A DNA stretch of 64,000 bases from Datura wrightii (taxonomy: Eukaryota > Streptophyta > Magnoliopsida > Solanales > Solanaceae): the NCBI GenBank assembly GCA_035772735.1, contig JASDFA010000001.1, positions 78,084,001 through 78,148,000 of the forward strand. The letters run 5' to 3'. The position numbers and the translations under genes are program-made. The number at the start of each line of letters is the position of its first letter. Position 1 is the stretch's first letter. Under the pieces are notes generated by a model, which saw nothing but the letters and a program-made list of their open reading frames with translations, had not been told where the DNA came from and searched no databases. Shown piece after piece: positions 44,459 to 55,589 of the stretch.

Positions 44459-46941
44459 TTAGCACATCTAGATTCGAATTCGGCTATTTCAGTTTTCATA
44501 CCTGGCCACCAGTACATGTCTCTGATGTCGTGGTACATTTTCGTCGCCCCTGGATGGAGGGAATAGCGAGCGTAATGTACCTCGTGCATAATCTGCCCAC
44601 GAAGGCCTGAGACATTCGGGACACAAAGGCGGCCCTTACAGCTTAGTACACCATCCTCGGTTGTCTGAAAATCTGGCTCCTTACCCTTCTGAACTCTATC
44701 TCTGAGCTGGACTAAATCGGGATCCTCATACTGTCGTTCTTTTACCTCCGCAACTAACGATGATACTGCAGAATTCTGAATTACGGCCCCATTATCTCCT
44801 GTTTCCATTACACGAACGGCTAGCCCAGCTAACTGATGAATTTCTTTAACTAATTTCTGCTTCTCAGGTCGCAAATACGCTAAACTCCCCATTGACTTAC
44901 GGCTCAGGGCATCTGCTACAACATTAGCTTTTCCGGGGTGGTATAGAATATTCACATCATAGTCTTTTAACAACTCCAACCAGCGGCGTTGCCACAGATT
45001 CAGCTCTCTCTGAGTGAAAATGTACTGTAGGCTCTTATGATCTGTATAAATATCAACATGAACTCCGTACGGATAATGCCTCCACATCTTCAAGGCATGA
45101 ATTACTGCGGCCAACTCTAGATCATGGGTGGGGTAATTCTTCTCATGTTTCCTCAGCTGCCTGGAAGCATATGCAATTACTCTACCATGCTGCATCAACA
45201 CACATCCCAATCCGACACCTGACGCGTCGCAATAGACTGAATAACCTTCTGTGCCTTTCGGCAGTGCTAATACGGGAGCGGAGGTCAATCTATCTTTCAG
45301 TTCCTGGAAACTCTTCTCACATGCCTCCGTCCACTGAAACCTTGCTTCTTTCTGTGTCAATTTAGTTAAAGGTGCTGCAATGGTTGAGAACCCTTCAACG
45401 AATCTTCGATAGTATCCTGCCAACCCCAAAAAGCTACGAACTTCAGTCGGGGTGGTAGGCCTAGGCCATGACTTAACTGCTTCTATCTTCTGTTTGTCTA
45501 CCTGTATACCAGTATCTGAGACAATATGCCCTAAAAAGGCTACTGAGTTAAGCCAAAATTCACACTTCGAAAATTTTGTGTACAATTGGCGGTCCCTGAG
45601 AATCTGGAGCACTGTCCGCAAATGAGTTCGGTGATCTGCTTCGGAGCGAGAATACACCAGAATATCATCAATGAATACTATCACGAACAAGTCTAGGAAG
45701 GGTCTGAAAATACTGTTCATCAGGTCCATAAAGACTGCTGGGGCATTTGTTAGTCCGAAGGACATAACCAGAAATTCAAAATGTCCATATCGGGTCCTGA
45801 ATGCTGTCTTAGGGATGTCCCTCTCACGTACTCGGACCTGGTGATATCCGGACCGCAAGTCAATCTTAGAAACGTATCTGGCTCCCTGCAACTGATCAAA
45901 TAAGTCATCAATTCTGGGAAGCGGATACTTGTTCTTTACTGTAACTTTGTTTAACTGCCGATAATCTATGCACATTCGGAGCGAGCCATCTTTCTTTCTC
46001 ACGAACAAGACTGGCGCACCCCACGGGGAAGTACTCGGCCTGATAAAACCTTTATCTAACAAATCTTTCAACTGCTCCTTTAATTCTCTGAGTTCTGCAG
46101 GAGCCATACGATAAGGAGGTATTGACATTGGCTGAGTGCCTGGTAGCAAGTCAATAGCAAAGTCTATTTCCCTTTCTGGGGGAATACCAGGTAACTCATC
46201 AGGAAATACATCTGGGAATTCATTTACCACTGGGACAGACTGGAGTGTCGGAGATTCTGCTTGGACATCCTGAACTCTGACAAGATGGTAAATACATCCC
46301 TTAGATATCAACTTTCTCGCCCGAAGGTAGGAAATAAACCTACCTTTTGGCGTCACGGTGCTGCCCTTCCATTCCCGTACTGCCTCCCCCGGGAAGTGGA
46401 ATCGGACCGTTTTGGTCCAACATTCAACATTAGCAAAACATGGTACTAACCAGTCCATACCCATTATGGCATCGAAATCTATCATCTCTAACTCGACCAG
46501 ATCTACTGTGGTCTGACGATCAGCAACCTCTACTGTACACCCGCGGTAAATTCGGCTAGCTGTGATAGAGTCACCGACGGGCGTAGATACTAACAAGGGC
46601 TGCTGTAATGATTCTGGTACAATACTAAACTTCCATGCCACAAATGGAGTAATATAGGACAAAGTAGACCCTGGATCAATTAGCACATAAGCAGGGTGTG
46701 AGCAGATAGTTAGCATACCTGTCACAACATCAGGCGATGCCTCTGAATCTTGCCTCCCTGGTAAGGCATATGTGCGGCTTGGACCCGCACCTGTACTGGA
46801 GGCCCCTGATCTGCCTCGACCCCTGCCTGCTGAAACTGGGGGCCTGCGCCCAGTCGAGGATGCTGTAGCTCGTGATCCTGTTGATGCCCTATCCTGTCTG
46901 TCCCGGTCCTCACGACCTCTGGCTGGGCAATCTCTCATCAA
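44416..46941 (-). pseudogene. E3: protease, RT, RNase H, zinc finger (long open frame)
   Basis: An 841-codon open frame. It is preceded in frame by the knuckle CYICGQEGHLMRDC. Order: linker rich in Arg/Ser/Gly; protease at residues 80-165, where the catalytic DSG seen in E1 is D89-P90-G91, a change likely to impair it; pre-RT with LPGIPPEREIDF (251-260); RT with CIDYRQLN (324-331) and FIDD (423-426); RNase H with D572, E609, D634 and D677; an HHCC finger with H789, H796, C826 and C829. The frame ends prematurely at a one-base deletion. RT and RNase H catalytic residues are all present. Confidence 0.94.
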
Positions 46942-48111
46942 ATGGCCTTCTTGGCCACAAATATAGCATGCGGTGGAACCATACCTGCATGCTCCAGAAT
47001 GGCGTCGACTTCATATAGGACAAAGTGGTAGGGTATACCTACTCTGCTCCGCCCTCCTCTGTGACGGTGAGTCTGCCGTCTGCGAACCTCTACCAGCCTC
47101 AAACTGCCCCCTGCGGTTGGATCTACCTCCCTGTGACTGTGGCGGAGGCGGGGGCCTGGGCGACCTGTCTGACAATCGTGGCCTGGGTCCTCCCCGGGCC
47201 TCTCTTTGTAACTCAGCTGGCCTATCCCGGCGACGCTGCTCCTGATTAACCCTTCTGATTTCCCGATGTCGCTGTCTGATGCCCTCAATATTCTGGGCAA
47301 ATTCCTGGATTCGGGAAATATCCATATCTTCTCACAGTGTGGCCGTGATACAAGTCTCGACATACTCTGGGTTCCACCCCATAATAAAACGGTGCACTCT
47401 GGATGCCATGGTATCAACAAAAGCTGGTGCATATCGAGCCAAAGAATCAAACCGCAAGGAATATTCCCGAACACTCATGGGCCCCTGTTCCAGATGTAGG
47501 AACTGGTCTACCCGGGCCTGTCGAATCTCCCGCGGCAAATAGTGATCCAGAAAGGCTCCTGAAAAGCTGGACCAGGTAGGAGGGGGAACATCTCTCCCTC
47601 GGGACCTCTCCCAGCTTTCATACCATAACACCGCAATATCTCGCAACCGAAATGCGGCCAATTCAACTGACTCAGTAGGTGTAGCATGCATAACCCTGAA
47701 GATTCTCTGCATCTGATCCAGAAAATCCTGGGGGTCCTCGGTGCGGTCCGTGCCTGTAAACTGTGGGGGATTCAAGGCTAAGAACTCTCGGACCCTCGAA
47801 CTACCGGGCCCTCCTGATGCTTCTGCAACTGTGGATGGCATTTGCTGCCGCTGAGCAGCCATCACCTGTGCTATCATAACTACAGCACTCCTAACTTCCT
47901 GATCGGAAGGCATCGGTATAGGGACTGCTGAAGATACTGTCGCTCCAAACGGCTCCTGACGTGGTGGAGACTGCTGAGGAGGTTGAGATGAAGCCTCTGT
48001 AGGGCCATCTGGTCGGGCTGTCTCCAAATGAGGGGGAGGCATCCTGCTGGTGCCTTCCCCGGCTGCAATGTCTAAGCTCCGACCTGTGATGGGATGGCGC
48101 TGGTATGACAT
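46942..48111 (-). pseudogene. E3: gag (two stops)
   Basis: Start at ATG 48111-48109 (MSYQRHPITGRSLDIAAGEGTSR), equivalent to E1; the frame is open 14 codons further up without support. Capsid core as in E1: REFLALNPPQFTGTD, FLDQMQRIFRVM, LWYESWERSRG, HYLPREIRQ. TGA after ETCITATL (47329-47331) replaces CGA; a second TGA after LPLCPI (near 47008-47010) replaces a Cys codon, as E1 shows. The knuckle CYICGQEGHLMRDC follows at about 46971-46930. Both stops are C-to-A or C-to-T type single changes. Confidence 0.93.
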
Positions 48112-48310
48112 TATCTGTAGCCAAAGAATATGATAAGATTTTTTGGAATTCAACCCTATACTGTACAGCTCTATAGCACGACTGAATCAGAATAAAAGAC
48201 AACCATCCTATCATGCCTTGCAGCCTCCTACCCATAGTATATGGTGCACAACACATCCATGGACAGGACTCTACTTAGCACGGCTTGCAGACTCCCTGGG
48301 ATACGACCTG

Positions 48311-48321
48311 CTCTGATACCA
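48311..48321 (-). other. E3 primer binding site
   Basis: TGGTATCAGAG on the - strand, initiator tRNA-Met type, four bases from the 5' LTR. Confidence 0.9.
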
Positions 48322-48325
48322 AGTT

Positions 48326-50906
48326 TGTCACACCCCGCCTTGGGGGGGTACGACTGGCACCTGGTGCCCTACTAAGATCTGACCTGCTAGACTGTTAAGC
48401 TAGGGCGCGTCTGGCGCCTGGCTGGCTCTAACTCAGATTTCTGGAAACAAAGGGCTATATAATGGCTTTAAATATAGCCCCCTGGCCCATTGGCCTATCG
48501 CCTGCTGTACCTGTCTTGGCAGCTAACTAGAAATATAGTAACTCAGGGAAACCTATACGGGCCGACAAGGCCACCATGCTGTCTAGTTATCTGCTGCTTA
48601 ATCAAAAAGCACAAAAGAAGCTACGTGACCGGCGAGGTCACCACTACTGACAACTATGGCCTCACACGACCATCACAGAAGTAAGAAAGAGTATAGACAA
48701 CTATACAATTGCACGGCCCCACACGACCGGCTCATCTGACCACAGGGATTTCATACAGAATGCAAGGCTCTAGGAATAGTAATAGAACTGATCGGGACAG
48801 GGCCCCGACCTACCCATGCTATATACAACAAAAGGAACTGAATTACACCTCTGAAATTCAGCCTCCAGATGACTGGAGCTGAATAGTCAACCGCTGATAG
48901 GGAGTCACGTAGAATCACCTGCTCGTCTAGGAGTACCTGCAGGCAAGTAATGCAGCGCCCCACTGGGCGTCAGTACCACTGGTACTGAGTATGTAAAGCA
49001 ACTGAAATACTATAACTGAAAATAACATCTGAAAGCAATAATATGACTGATGAAGCTGAAGTAGGAGGAATAACTTAACTGTCTGATGATGTAGATCGCA
49101 CCTGTTCTTACTGATACCGAAGGAAGTAGGAATCATACCTGGAAGCGTATCATTCTACTACCAACCCACTCGCGTCTAATATAACATGGCATAGTATACA
49201 TAACATAACACATCACATACAAACCTTACCCGACCCCCATAAGCCGGGAGGTACAATCAACACAGAATCTATGACCCTACCCCGGTCATCCCATCTCCTA
49301 TAGTGGCTGTAAGCATCCTGCCGGTCCCTGGGTATGCACTTGGGCTCGCTGAGCCCCTGACTATAACTGTACCTGAGTCCGAAGGACTCTAAATCAACAC
49401 CCCGGGCGTACCCGCTCGACGGGGGTGTATAAGGGCCGACCAAGGCACAATATGGGGAAACTGGCATCCCATCTTCGTCCCCTTGCGGGACGGCATATCA
49501 CTCCGTAGAGTGACGTATCCTCGTCCTCTGGCGGATGAGTCGATACAGCTATTAACCCTGGGCGGTCAGGGATGCTAGGTAATCCAACCCCAATCAATAC
49601 AACGGTCTCAACTAGTCATGCTGTCTGTGTATCTCATAAGCCAAAACTAATAGGCGTAAGGTATTATATAAATCATGTACTGGGCTAATAATAGCAATCT
49701 GTAGGTGTCTGATACATGCTGAGACAGGTAAGTATAAATATGAATATAGTTCCCTGTCTAACTGTACTGGGGCAAAGGCTATACAAGCGGGTGTTTCTGC
49801 TGAAGGCTATGCTGTTCACTAGGTTTCTGTATTAACATGATTTCCTATTTCTAACATGCTTTCTAAACTATATATACAGTTACTATTCTATATCTGGAAT
49901 GCTTTACTGATGCTGTACTACCTAGCGAGGTTTCAGTTAAATACAACAATATCTTGGCAGGGCATATTACATCACATACTGAATATACTGGGCAACCTTA
50001 ACCACTTACGCCCAAATCTATATCGTACGGATAGGTATCGTACACGTTACAACCCAAAACTGCTCATATTGCACCCATATTCATAATAACACAATAATCG
50101 ATTTCCGAACATTCTACTGGTCTGTAAATTACTATACTGCTTCAATGCTACTTAACTTGCCGAGGAAACTTAACTTTACATACCTTATCTTTGAATATTC
50201 GTCCGTCGGACGAGGCTCGGCCGGTACTTCTACTGTTTTCTCCCAACTGCATTCATAAATACGTCAATCAATACTAAATACAACGTTATTTCAAAAGGCA
50301 ACGTCACTTTCGATATAGTTTATAGCCTAAACTTAGGCTTATCGAAAGACGGTCGAAAACTCGCTATTTTTCGGCGGCCCAGAAGGGAGAAATATTTACT
50401 TCTCAACTAGGAACACATAGACATTAATTTAGAGCAATTCTACTTACTTTAGTTCGGCGGCTCGCCGATTCGTCGGCCGTATTTCGTGAAACTAATTCCG
50501 TAGAAATGCTCTCTGCTGCTAAATACCTTGGTATCTAGGATTAATTTGGGTTTGGGCAGCGTTTGGCAGCGTAATCGGATGAAAATATTTAATTTTCCTA
50601 CGTTTTCTCTCTGCTTCTGCGCTATTCTGGAAAATTTATAAGGATTAATAAGTTTCAACCGAAGTGGGGGCTTTATATACTTGGGCCTGGACAAGAGCAA
50701 CGTGGCACGGAGCCATCGCGGAGGCCTCCCCTCCGTGACACGCTGCCATCGCGGAGGGGCTCTGCCTCGGCTCCTCCCGCGATGGTTCGACAGGTTTCTC
50801 GTCCGATCTTTTTCCGGGCCTTTCCCTAGCACGTATGGCTTTCAAATATGCTTAACCAACGTGCGAGTAGGTCATCTAAGTGCCGGGAATTCTACGGGGT
50901 ATAACA
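48326..50906 (-). repeat. E3 5' LTR
   Basis: TGTTATACCCC...GGGGTGTGACA on the - strand. Inverted-repeat arms 50701-50712 and 50731-50742 (one mismatch), TATA box 50671-50680. The 127-codon frame at 50449-50832 recurs in the other LTR at 42602-42985 and is not a gene. Confidence 0.96.
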
Positions 50907-51403
50907 GGGTGTATGTAGATTTATTTTGGGAGAGTGAGTGCAATCTTCTCTTTGTGAAATCTATTGTGTGAAGGCATTTATTTGATGATAAAAAATAGGG
51001 ATTTTCTCTTTGGTGAGTGACATCATCCCTTTTGAGGACAAAATTGCATTAAAGGTAAATTTGTGCATAGGGAATGAGAAATACAAGCTCTAAGGCAAGA
51101 TTTGAATGTGCAATGATCATGAATTGAGATGCTAGGTGTACTTCATGGATGAGTTATGCCAAATGTTTTGCAAAAATAGAGCTCTTGTGAAACACGTATT
51201 TGAATGGTGGTGGCCTCTTGAAATGTTTCCATCTTTCTTGTTTTGGGGGAATTTCCTTCTCTTTTCCAGTGAGTCGGTTAGCATTTTTTGGGTTGTCTGA
51301 AGTCAAGTGGTCATTAATGCATACATTTGTGTGAAATGGCATGTTGTTTACCTGATAATAACTGCATTACTTGAGGACAATCAATGGTTCAAGTTTTGGG
51401 GCT
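50907..51403 (+). other. A: 3' untranslated region, second part, with polypurine tract
   Basis: Begins with the second gggtg. No gene. It ends cttgaggacaatcaatggtt then aagttttggggct, the purine-rich place expected just before the 3' LTR of an Athila-type element. Confidence 0.7.
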
Positions 51404-52956
51404 TGACGAGTTGGTAATTTACCAACTCATTAGGCTCTTAAGAATGAGCTTTAGTATAGTTTTAAAGTCATTTAAATGGATTTCATGTCCCTTTTTGCCT
51501 TTTTGTGTGAAAATATATGATTCAGAGAAAAGAGCAAGAAAGGGAGCAAAAAGAAGGGAATCAGGTGAAAATCGGCACTTCACCGGAGAAGACCGGCCAA
51601 ACGCCGACCAAAAGCTGATGAACACCGCCTTAGGGAATTATAGCAACCGGCGAACTCGAACTTCAACTGGCAAATCACTGCTCTATTCGCCGAATGACAC
51701 CTGAAATTTGCTGGATCGAAGAGAAAAGAATCAGCGGTGCACGGGGGGAGACCGGCGAAATGCCGAAGGAATCGCCTAAGTCTATTGGAGTTCACTGAAG
51801 AAGAAATTAATTAGAGTCAGTAGTTTGCAAAATGTAACCGGTGAACCGCTGGTACTCTCGCAAGTGCTAGAACGCTGATTATGGGTAAAACTGTCCATCA
51901 CAGAAAAAGAGAGAGGTGGATACCCTACTTTTGGATATATTCTAGAGAGAAATACTCTGTACCTATCAGGTCATAATTTTTAGCTTTTAGAACATTCTCT
52001 TGGTAGAAGAAGAAAGCAAGAATTCTATTGATGGAAATTGAAAAGAATTGTTTTCTTTTTCTTCTTCTTCTTCCTCCATAGAAAGGTACTACCACTGTTG
52101 AATACTTTTTGTTGAATTTGATTTTGCTACTCCTATTATTTAATTCAATGAGTTTATTGATAAATGTGCTTTTGATTTTCTTGACTATGAGCAGCTAAAT
52201 CATTAACAGAGGTGTGTGGTGATGAATGCTTAATTAGAGTGGGTATTGCTAGACTCATCTCAATATTGTTTAATTAGTGTGAATTCGTTAAATTGTCTCC
52301 AATCTATAATTGAAATCCATTGTTGTTGATGTGGGTCTAATTCTTCTTACTTGATTTTTGCTTGCAAAAGAAGAATTGAGTATTTGGAGAGAATTTAATG
52401 GTGGAAATGGATGAGATATTATGAAATTTGTCTGGACATAGCCAAAATTACATTCTCACTCTTAATTAATAGCTAATAGATAGAAATTAGTGCAGCTATT
52501 AATCCAAATCTAATCGTGTTGATTTATGGTGCCTAGAGGTTTGAAAAAACTCTAGCAAGAGGTATTTATGAGGTTGAAAAATATCAAATGCCTACTTACC
52601 TGAGGTTACTTACCCAAATTGAACTTATGAGATGACCTAGCATGACCCTATGTAGTGAGCATATCATCTACACCACACCTCGAGTCTTTCACATTATTAT
52701 CAACAATCTTGGTCGTTTTGCTATCTTAGTTAGTCAAATTAGAAATTATATTCTTTTGTAAATCGCAATCTCCGCCAAAATGTTTATTTCCATGTTATTT
52801 TCAATGGTGCAAGCTAAATTCAATTTCCCAACTGACACTTGTGCATATCATTCACTAGTCCCTGTGGGATTCGACTCCGACATCTGTTGGGATATTTATT
52901 TTTATACAATGAACGTTTATGCTCTTTGTAAGAAGAGTATATTTTTTACATTATCA
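51404..52956 (+). repeat. A 3' LTR
   Basis: tgacgagttggtaatttacc to acattatca. Matches the 5' LTR over its length with many substitutions and small gaps. GC words (accggagaagaccggc, about 51583-51600) and TATA box (about 51932-51942) are kept. The 106-codon frame at 51384-51704 spans the LTR start and is not a gene. Confidence 0.88.
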
Positions 52957-54739
52957 ATAATCTACAAGTTTGAGTAATTTTTTCTACCCTTTCAATCCAT
53001 ACGAATTTATGAATAAGTGCAGAAGTGAACTTCCTATGACTTGCAGTTATCGTGTTCTTGTGGGTGATGTTGCTATCAAAATTATTTGGATTAGACAACC
53101 TATTCTTGTGACTTATGGGATAAATCTTGGAAGGATTACAAGTTAATAGTTGTAGTTATCATAGGCTAAGCCGAATACGACGATTCGAGGAATGTAAAGG
53201 CAGCCCTTCTTCTTTCTCACAAAGCCAAGTTAATGGTTAGAATAAACATAAGTACATTCTTAGTTCATGTTAAAGCATCGTACAATGTTATCCCTATGTT
53301 GTGAAGTATATGATGAAACTGTTATGATAATAAAGATTTATACGAGCCTATGGTTGTGAAGCAAATTATGTAGAATATATTGTCACTACTATAGTTGCAA
53401 ATTGAGTCTGGAGATGCTCATTGAGCACTGTGAGTTGGTATTTCGTGTTAGATTTATGAATGATGTCATATGTGAGTTCTATGTTGCGAGAATGATTAAA
53501 AACCTATTTCCATGCCTTCGTGTAAATCTAGTAAAATGTCTAAGGACCAACCTTACTAGTTTAAATGCTAAGCATGATTGGATAATTTGAGAAGCGGTCA
53601 TCTTGTTAGTATATATAGAAGAAAGTATGTGAACATATTTTATGAATTCTCTAACGTTGACAAAGAAGGTGATGAGGAAATCTATTAACTTTCATTCAAT
53701 GCTTTACTCTAAGCCGTTAAGGGTTATCTTTAGAATGACGATTAAAACTTAATAGGATCGTTACGTTAGTTAGGTCTTCTGAAGTTTATTTATTTGATTG
53801 AGTATAGGTGTTTGTATGCTATTTGGGAGTATCATAAGTTGTATATCCATATATATAGTTTCTTTGAGTCATGGCTAAGACCTATACAAGTCATAGTCTT
53901 AGAGTCGGCATGTATTGCATTGTATGATATGGACAGACTTAGTATGAGCCCATCGGTTCTGTGTATGGATATGGATATGACTTATCAGACCCCCCACTAA
54001 TACCGTTATATGGTTGGAAATATGCCTCTTAGACCCACCATCGATGCAGTTATATCGGTTGGATGGACTTTTAATCGACAATTACAACTCTATTATGTAT
54101 TTATATGGCTGTACTTGCATTACAATTTTGAGTGGTTATTAGGGTACAGTTTCCAAAGTTTTAGGTTGTTTCTTTCCCTAACATTGGTTCAATTATTTTT
54201 TAGATTACTTATCTTTATAGTTTTCAGCCTTACAAACTAGCACATTTTATTCACACTTGTGTCCCTTCGCCTGGGGACTTGCATTCATGTTGTAGGTACA
54301 GATAGAGGCTCCAATTGCTAGTTGTAGTAGGAGATCTAGTTCAGCTAAGAGTTGGTATGCTCCTTTGTTTCTGGAGCTGTGGTCTAGTTTTGTTATTCAT
54401 AAGATTTGTTGTATAATTATGGGTAGGTCGAGCTCATGTCCTGATCATTCAGTATTGTTTACTCATTAGAGGCTTTCGTCAGCTTAGTTGTGTAATATAG
54501 TTCAGTATGCAGCCCATCAGATTTCCATAGTTATTTCAATCTTATTATGGCCTTATCGGCATTATATTTCTTATCTTGTACTGTTATGACCTCGTAAGTC
54601 CTTATGTTATGTTATTGTCGATTGTGACAGGTGCCATTATTTGGCCTAAAATATTATAATTACAAACGTCATATAGATGGTTCCTTGGTCCCTAGGTATC
54701 AAGTGCCAGTCACACCCTCCGCCAGTTTGGGGTGTGATA
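52957..54739 (+). repeat. E0 3' LTR, second part
   Basis: Continues the LTR cut at 1824 and ends ttggggtgtgata, a decayed form of the ggggtgtgaca end seen in E1-E3 and E6. Typical pieces for this LTR type are aagccgaatacgacgattcg (53167) and the tail caagtgccagtcacaccctcc. With 1318-1824 it makes about 2.29 kb, in range for this group. The small ORFs (53402-53590, 53794-54000, 54010-54240) have no recognisable features. Confidence 0.75.
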
Positions 54740-55589
54740 ATATAAACACTTAAATACCATTAGAGTCACTCAATGAAGATTTATAATCATAATATGACAT
54801 AAGAACAAGTATGATTTTAGATAGCAACGAAGATAGAGTAGTACTAATGCGGAGTTCTTTCGCGAAGTAGAATTTTCAAGCTTAATGATGATTGATCTTA
54901 ATTGTCTAATGGCTATTAACTATGCCCTCATCGTAGGGTATTTACTAACAACTCAACAATATCATATTCCAACCTTCATAATTCACAATTCGATAAACCA
55001 ACACAATTTGAACTCATAATTCACAATTCGATAAACCAATTTCTGATAATAGTGTAAAGTCAAGAATTAATCACAAAGGAAAGAGTAGAAACCTTACCTT
55101 AACTTTATAGAGCCATTTCCAAATGGAGGAAATGAGATGTCCAAAATCTCCTCTTCAACTCCATAATCCAACCAATGCCAAAATCAATGGAATAACTCGA
55201 CCACAATGATGTTCATGTCCTTGAAACTTAATTCCAAATTAGATTGATTGTTGATGTGTTCACCCTTGATTTCCTCTTGATTACCACTAAAACCCTAGGA
55301 TATACAAAGAAAAGTCATCTAGACTTAAAAGAAATTATGTTGAAATGAATTAAATGAGTTGGAGGATATATATAGGGCCCGCCATTTGGCTTGCCGTTAC
55401 GCACGTTGCTGCGCGACCCGCGTCATGGCAGGCCATTTGGCCCAACCTTCGTCCTCTTCTCTCATTTGCTCATTGATTAATTTATGCCTTCGACCCCTAA
55501 CCTTTTCATGAAATATAATACATGGCCTTTCACTTAATGACAAGTACATACATATGCCAAATTAATCGGTATAGGTATTGGGTGTAACA
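54740..55589 (-). repeat. E5 3' LTR
   Basis: Starts TGTTACACCCAATACC on the - strand at 55589. TATA box gatatatata at about 55365-55374, with a GC-rich block (55376-55442, two copies of gccatttggc) upstream of it. The far end is not sharply defined. Confidence 0.7.
54976..55039. repeat. Short direct repeat in E5 LTR
   Basis: A 26-base unit starting tcataattcacaattcgat occurs at 54976-55001 and 55014-55039, 38 bases apart. Confidence 0.9.

Larger units (their letters stand above)
40474..50906 (-). mobile_element. E3: nearly complete Tekay/Del-type chromovirus
   Basis: tgtcacacccc to ggggtataaca, flanked by gggtg at 40469-40473 and 50907-50911. LTRs 2586 and 2581 bases with about 25-30 differences by eye (about 1%), so insertion is recent. 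Gag, protease, RT, RNase H, integrase and chromodomain are all present on the - strand in one order without large gaps. I count three stops and one single-base frameshift, plus one altered catalytic motif in the protease. Confidence 0.96.
1825..52956 (+). mobile_element. A: old Athila-type Ty3/gypsy element, interrupted by L (with E1, E2) and E3
   Basis: Two related LTRs in the same orientation (1825-3342 and 51404-52956) bracket an interior with gag remnant, RT-RNase H, integrase without chromodomain, and an extra ORF, all on the + strand. The extra ORF is cut by L at 9384 and continues in frame at 38464, which shows the two halves belong together. The 3' untranslated part is cut again by E3 (40474-50906). 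Removing those blocks leaves about 11.6 kb. The LTRs differ at roughly one base in eight over their first 250 bases by eye, far more than the LTRs of E1-E3, so this is the oldest element with both ends visible. Possible flanking duplication: atcat (1820-1824) against ataat (52957-52961), one mismatch. Confidence 0.85.

Noticed and set aside
52957..54739. Possible host gene between A and E5
   Set aside because: No long ORF, and the sequence reads as an LTR ending ggggtgtgata.
54976..55039. Possible repeat array
   Set aside because: Only two copies, in a plant LTR; not CRISPR.
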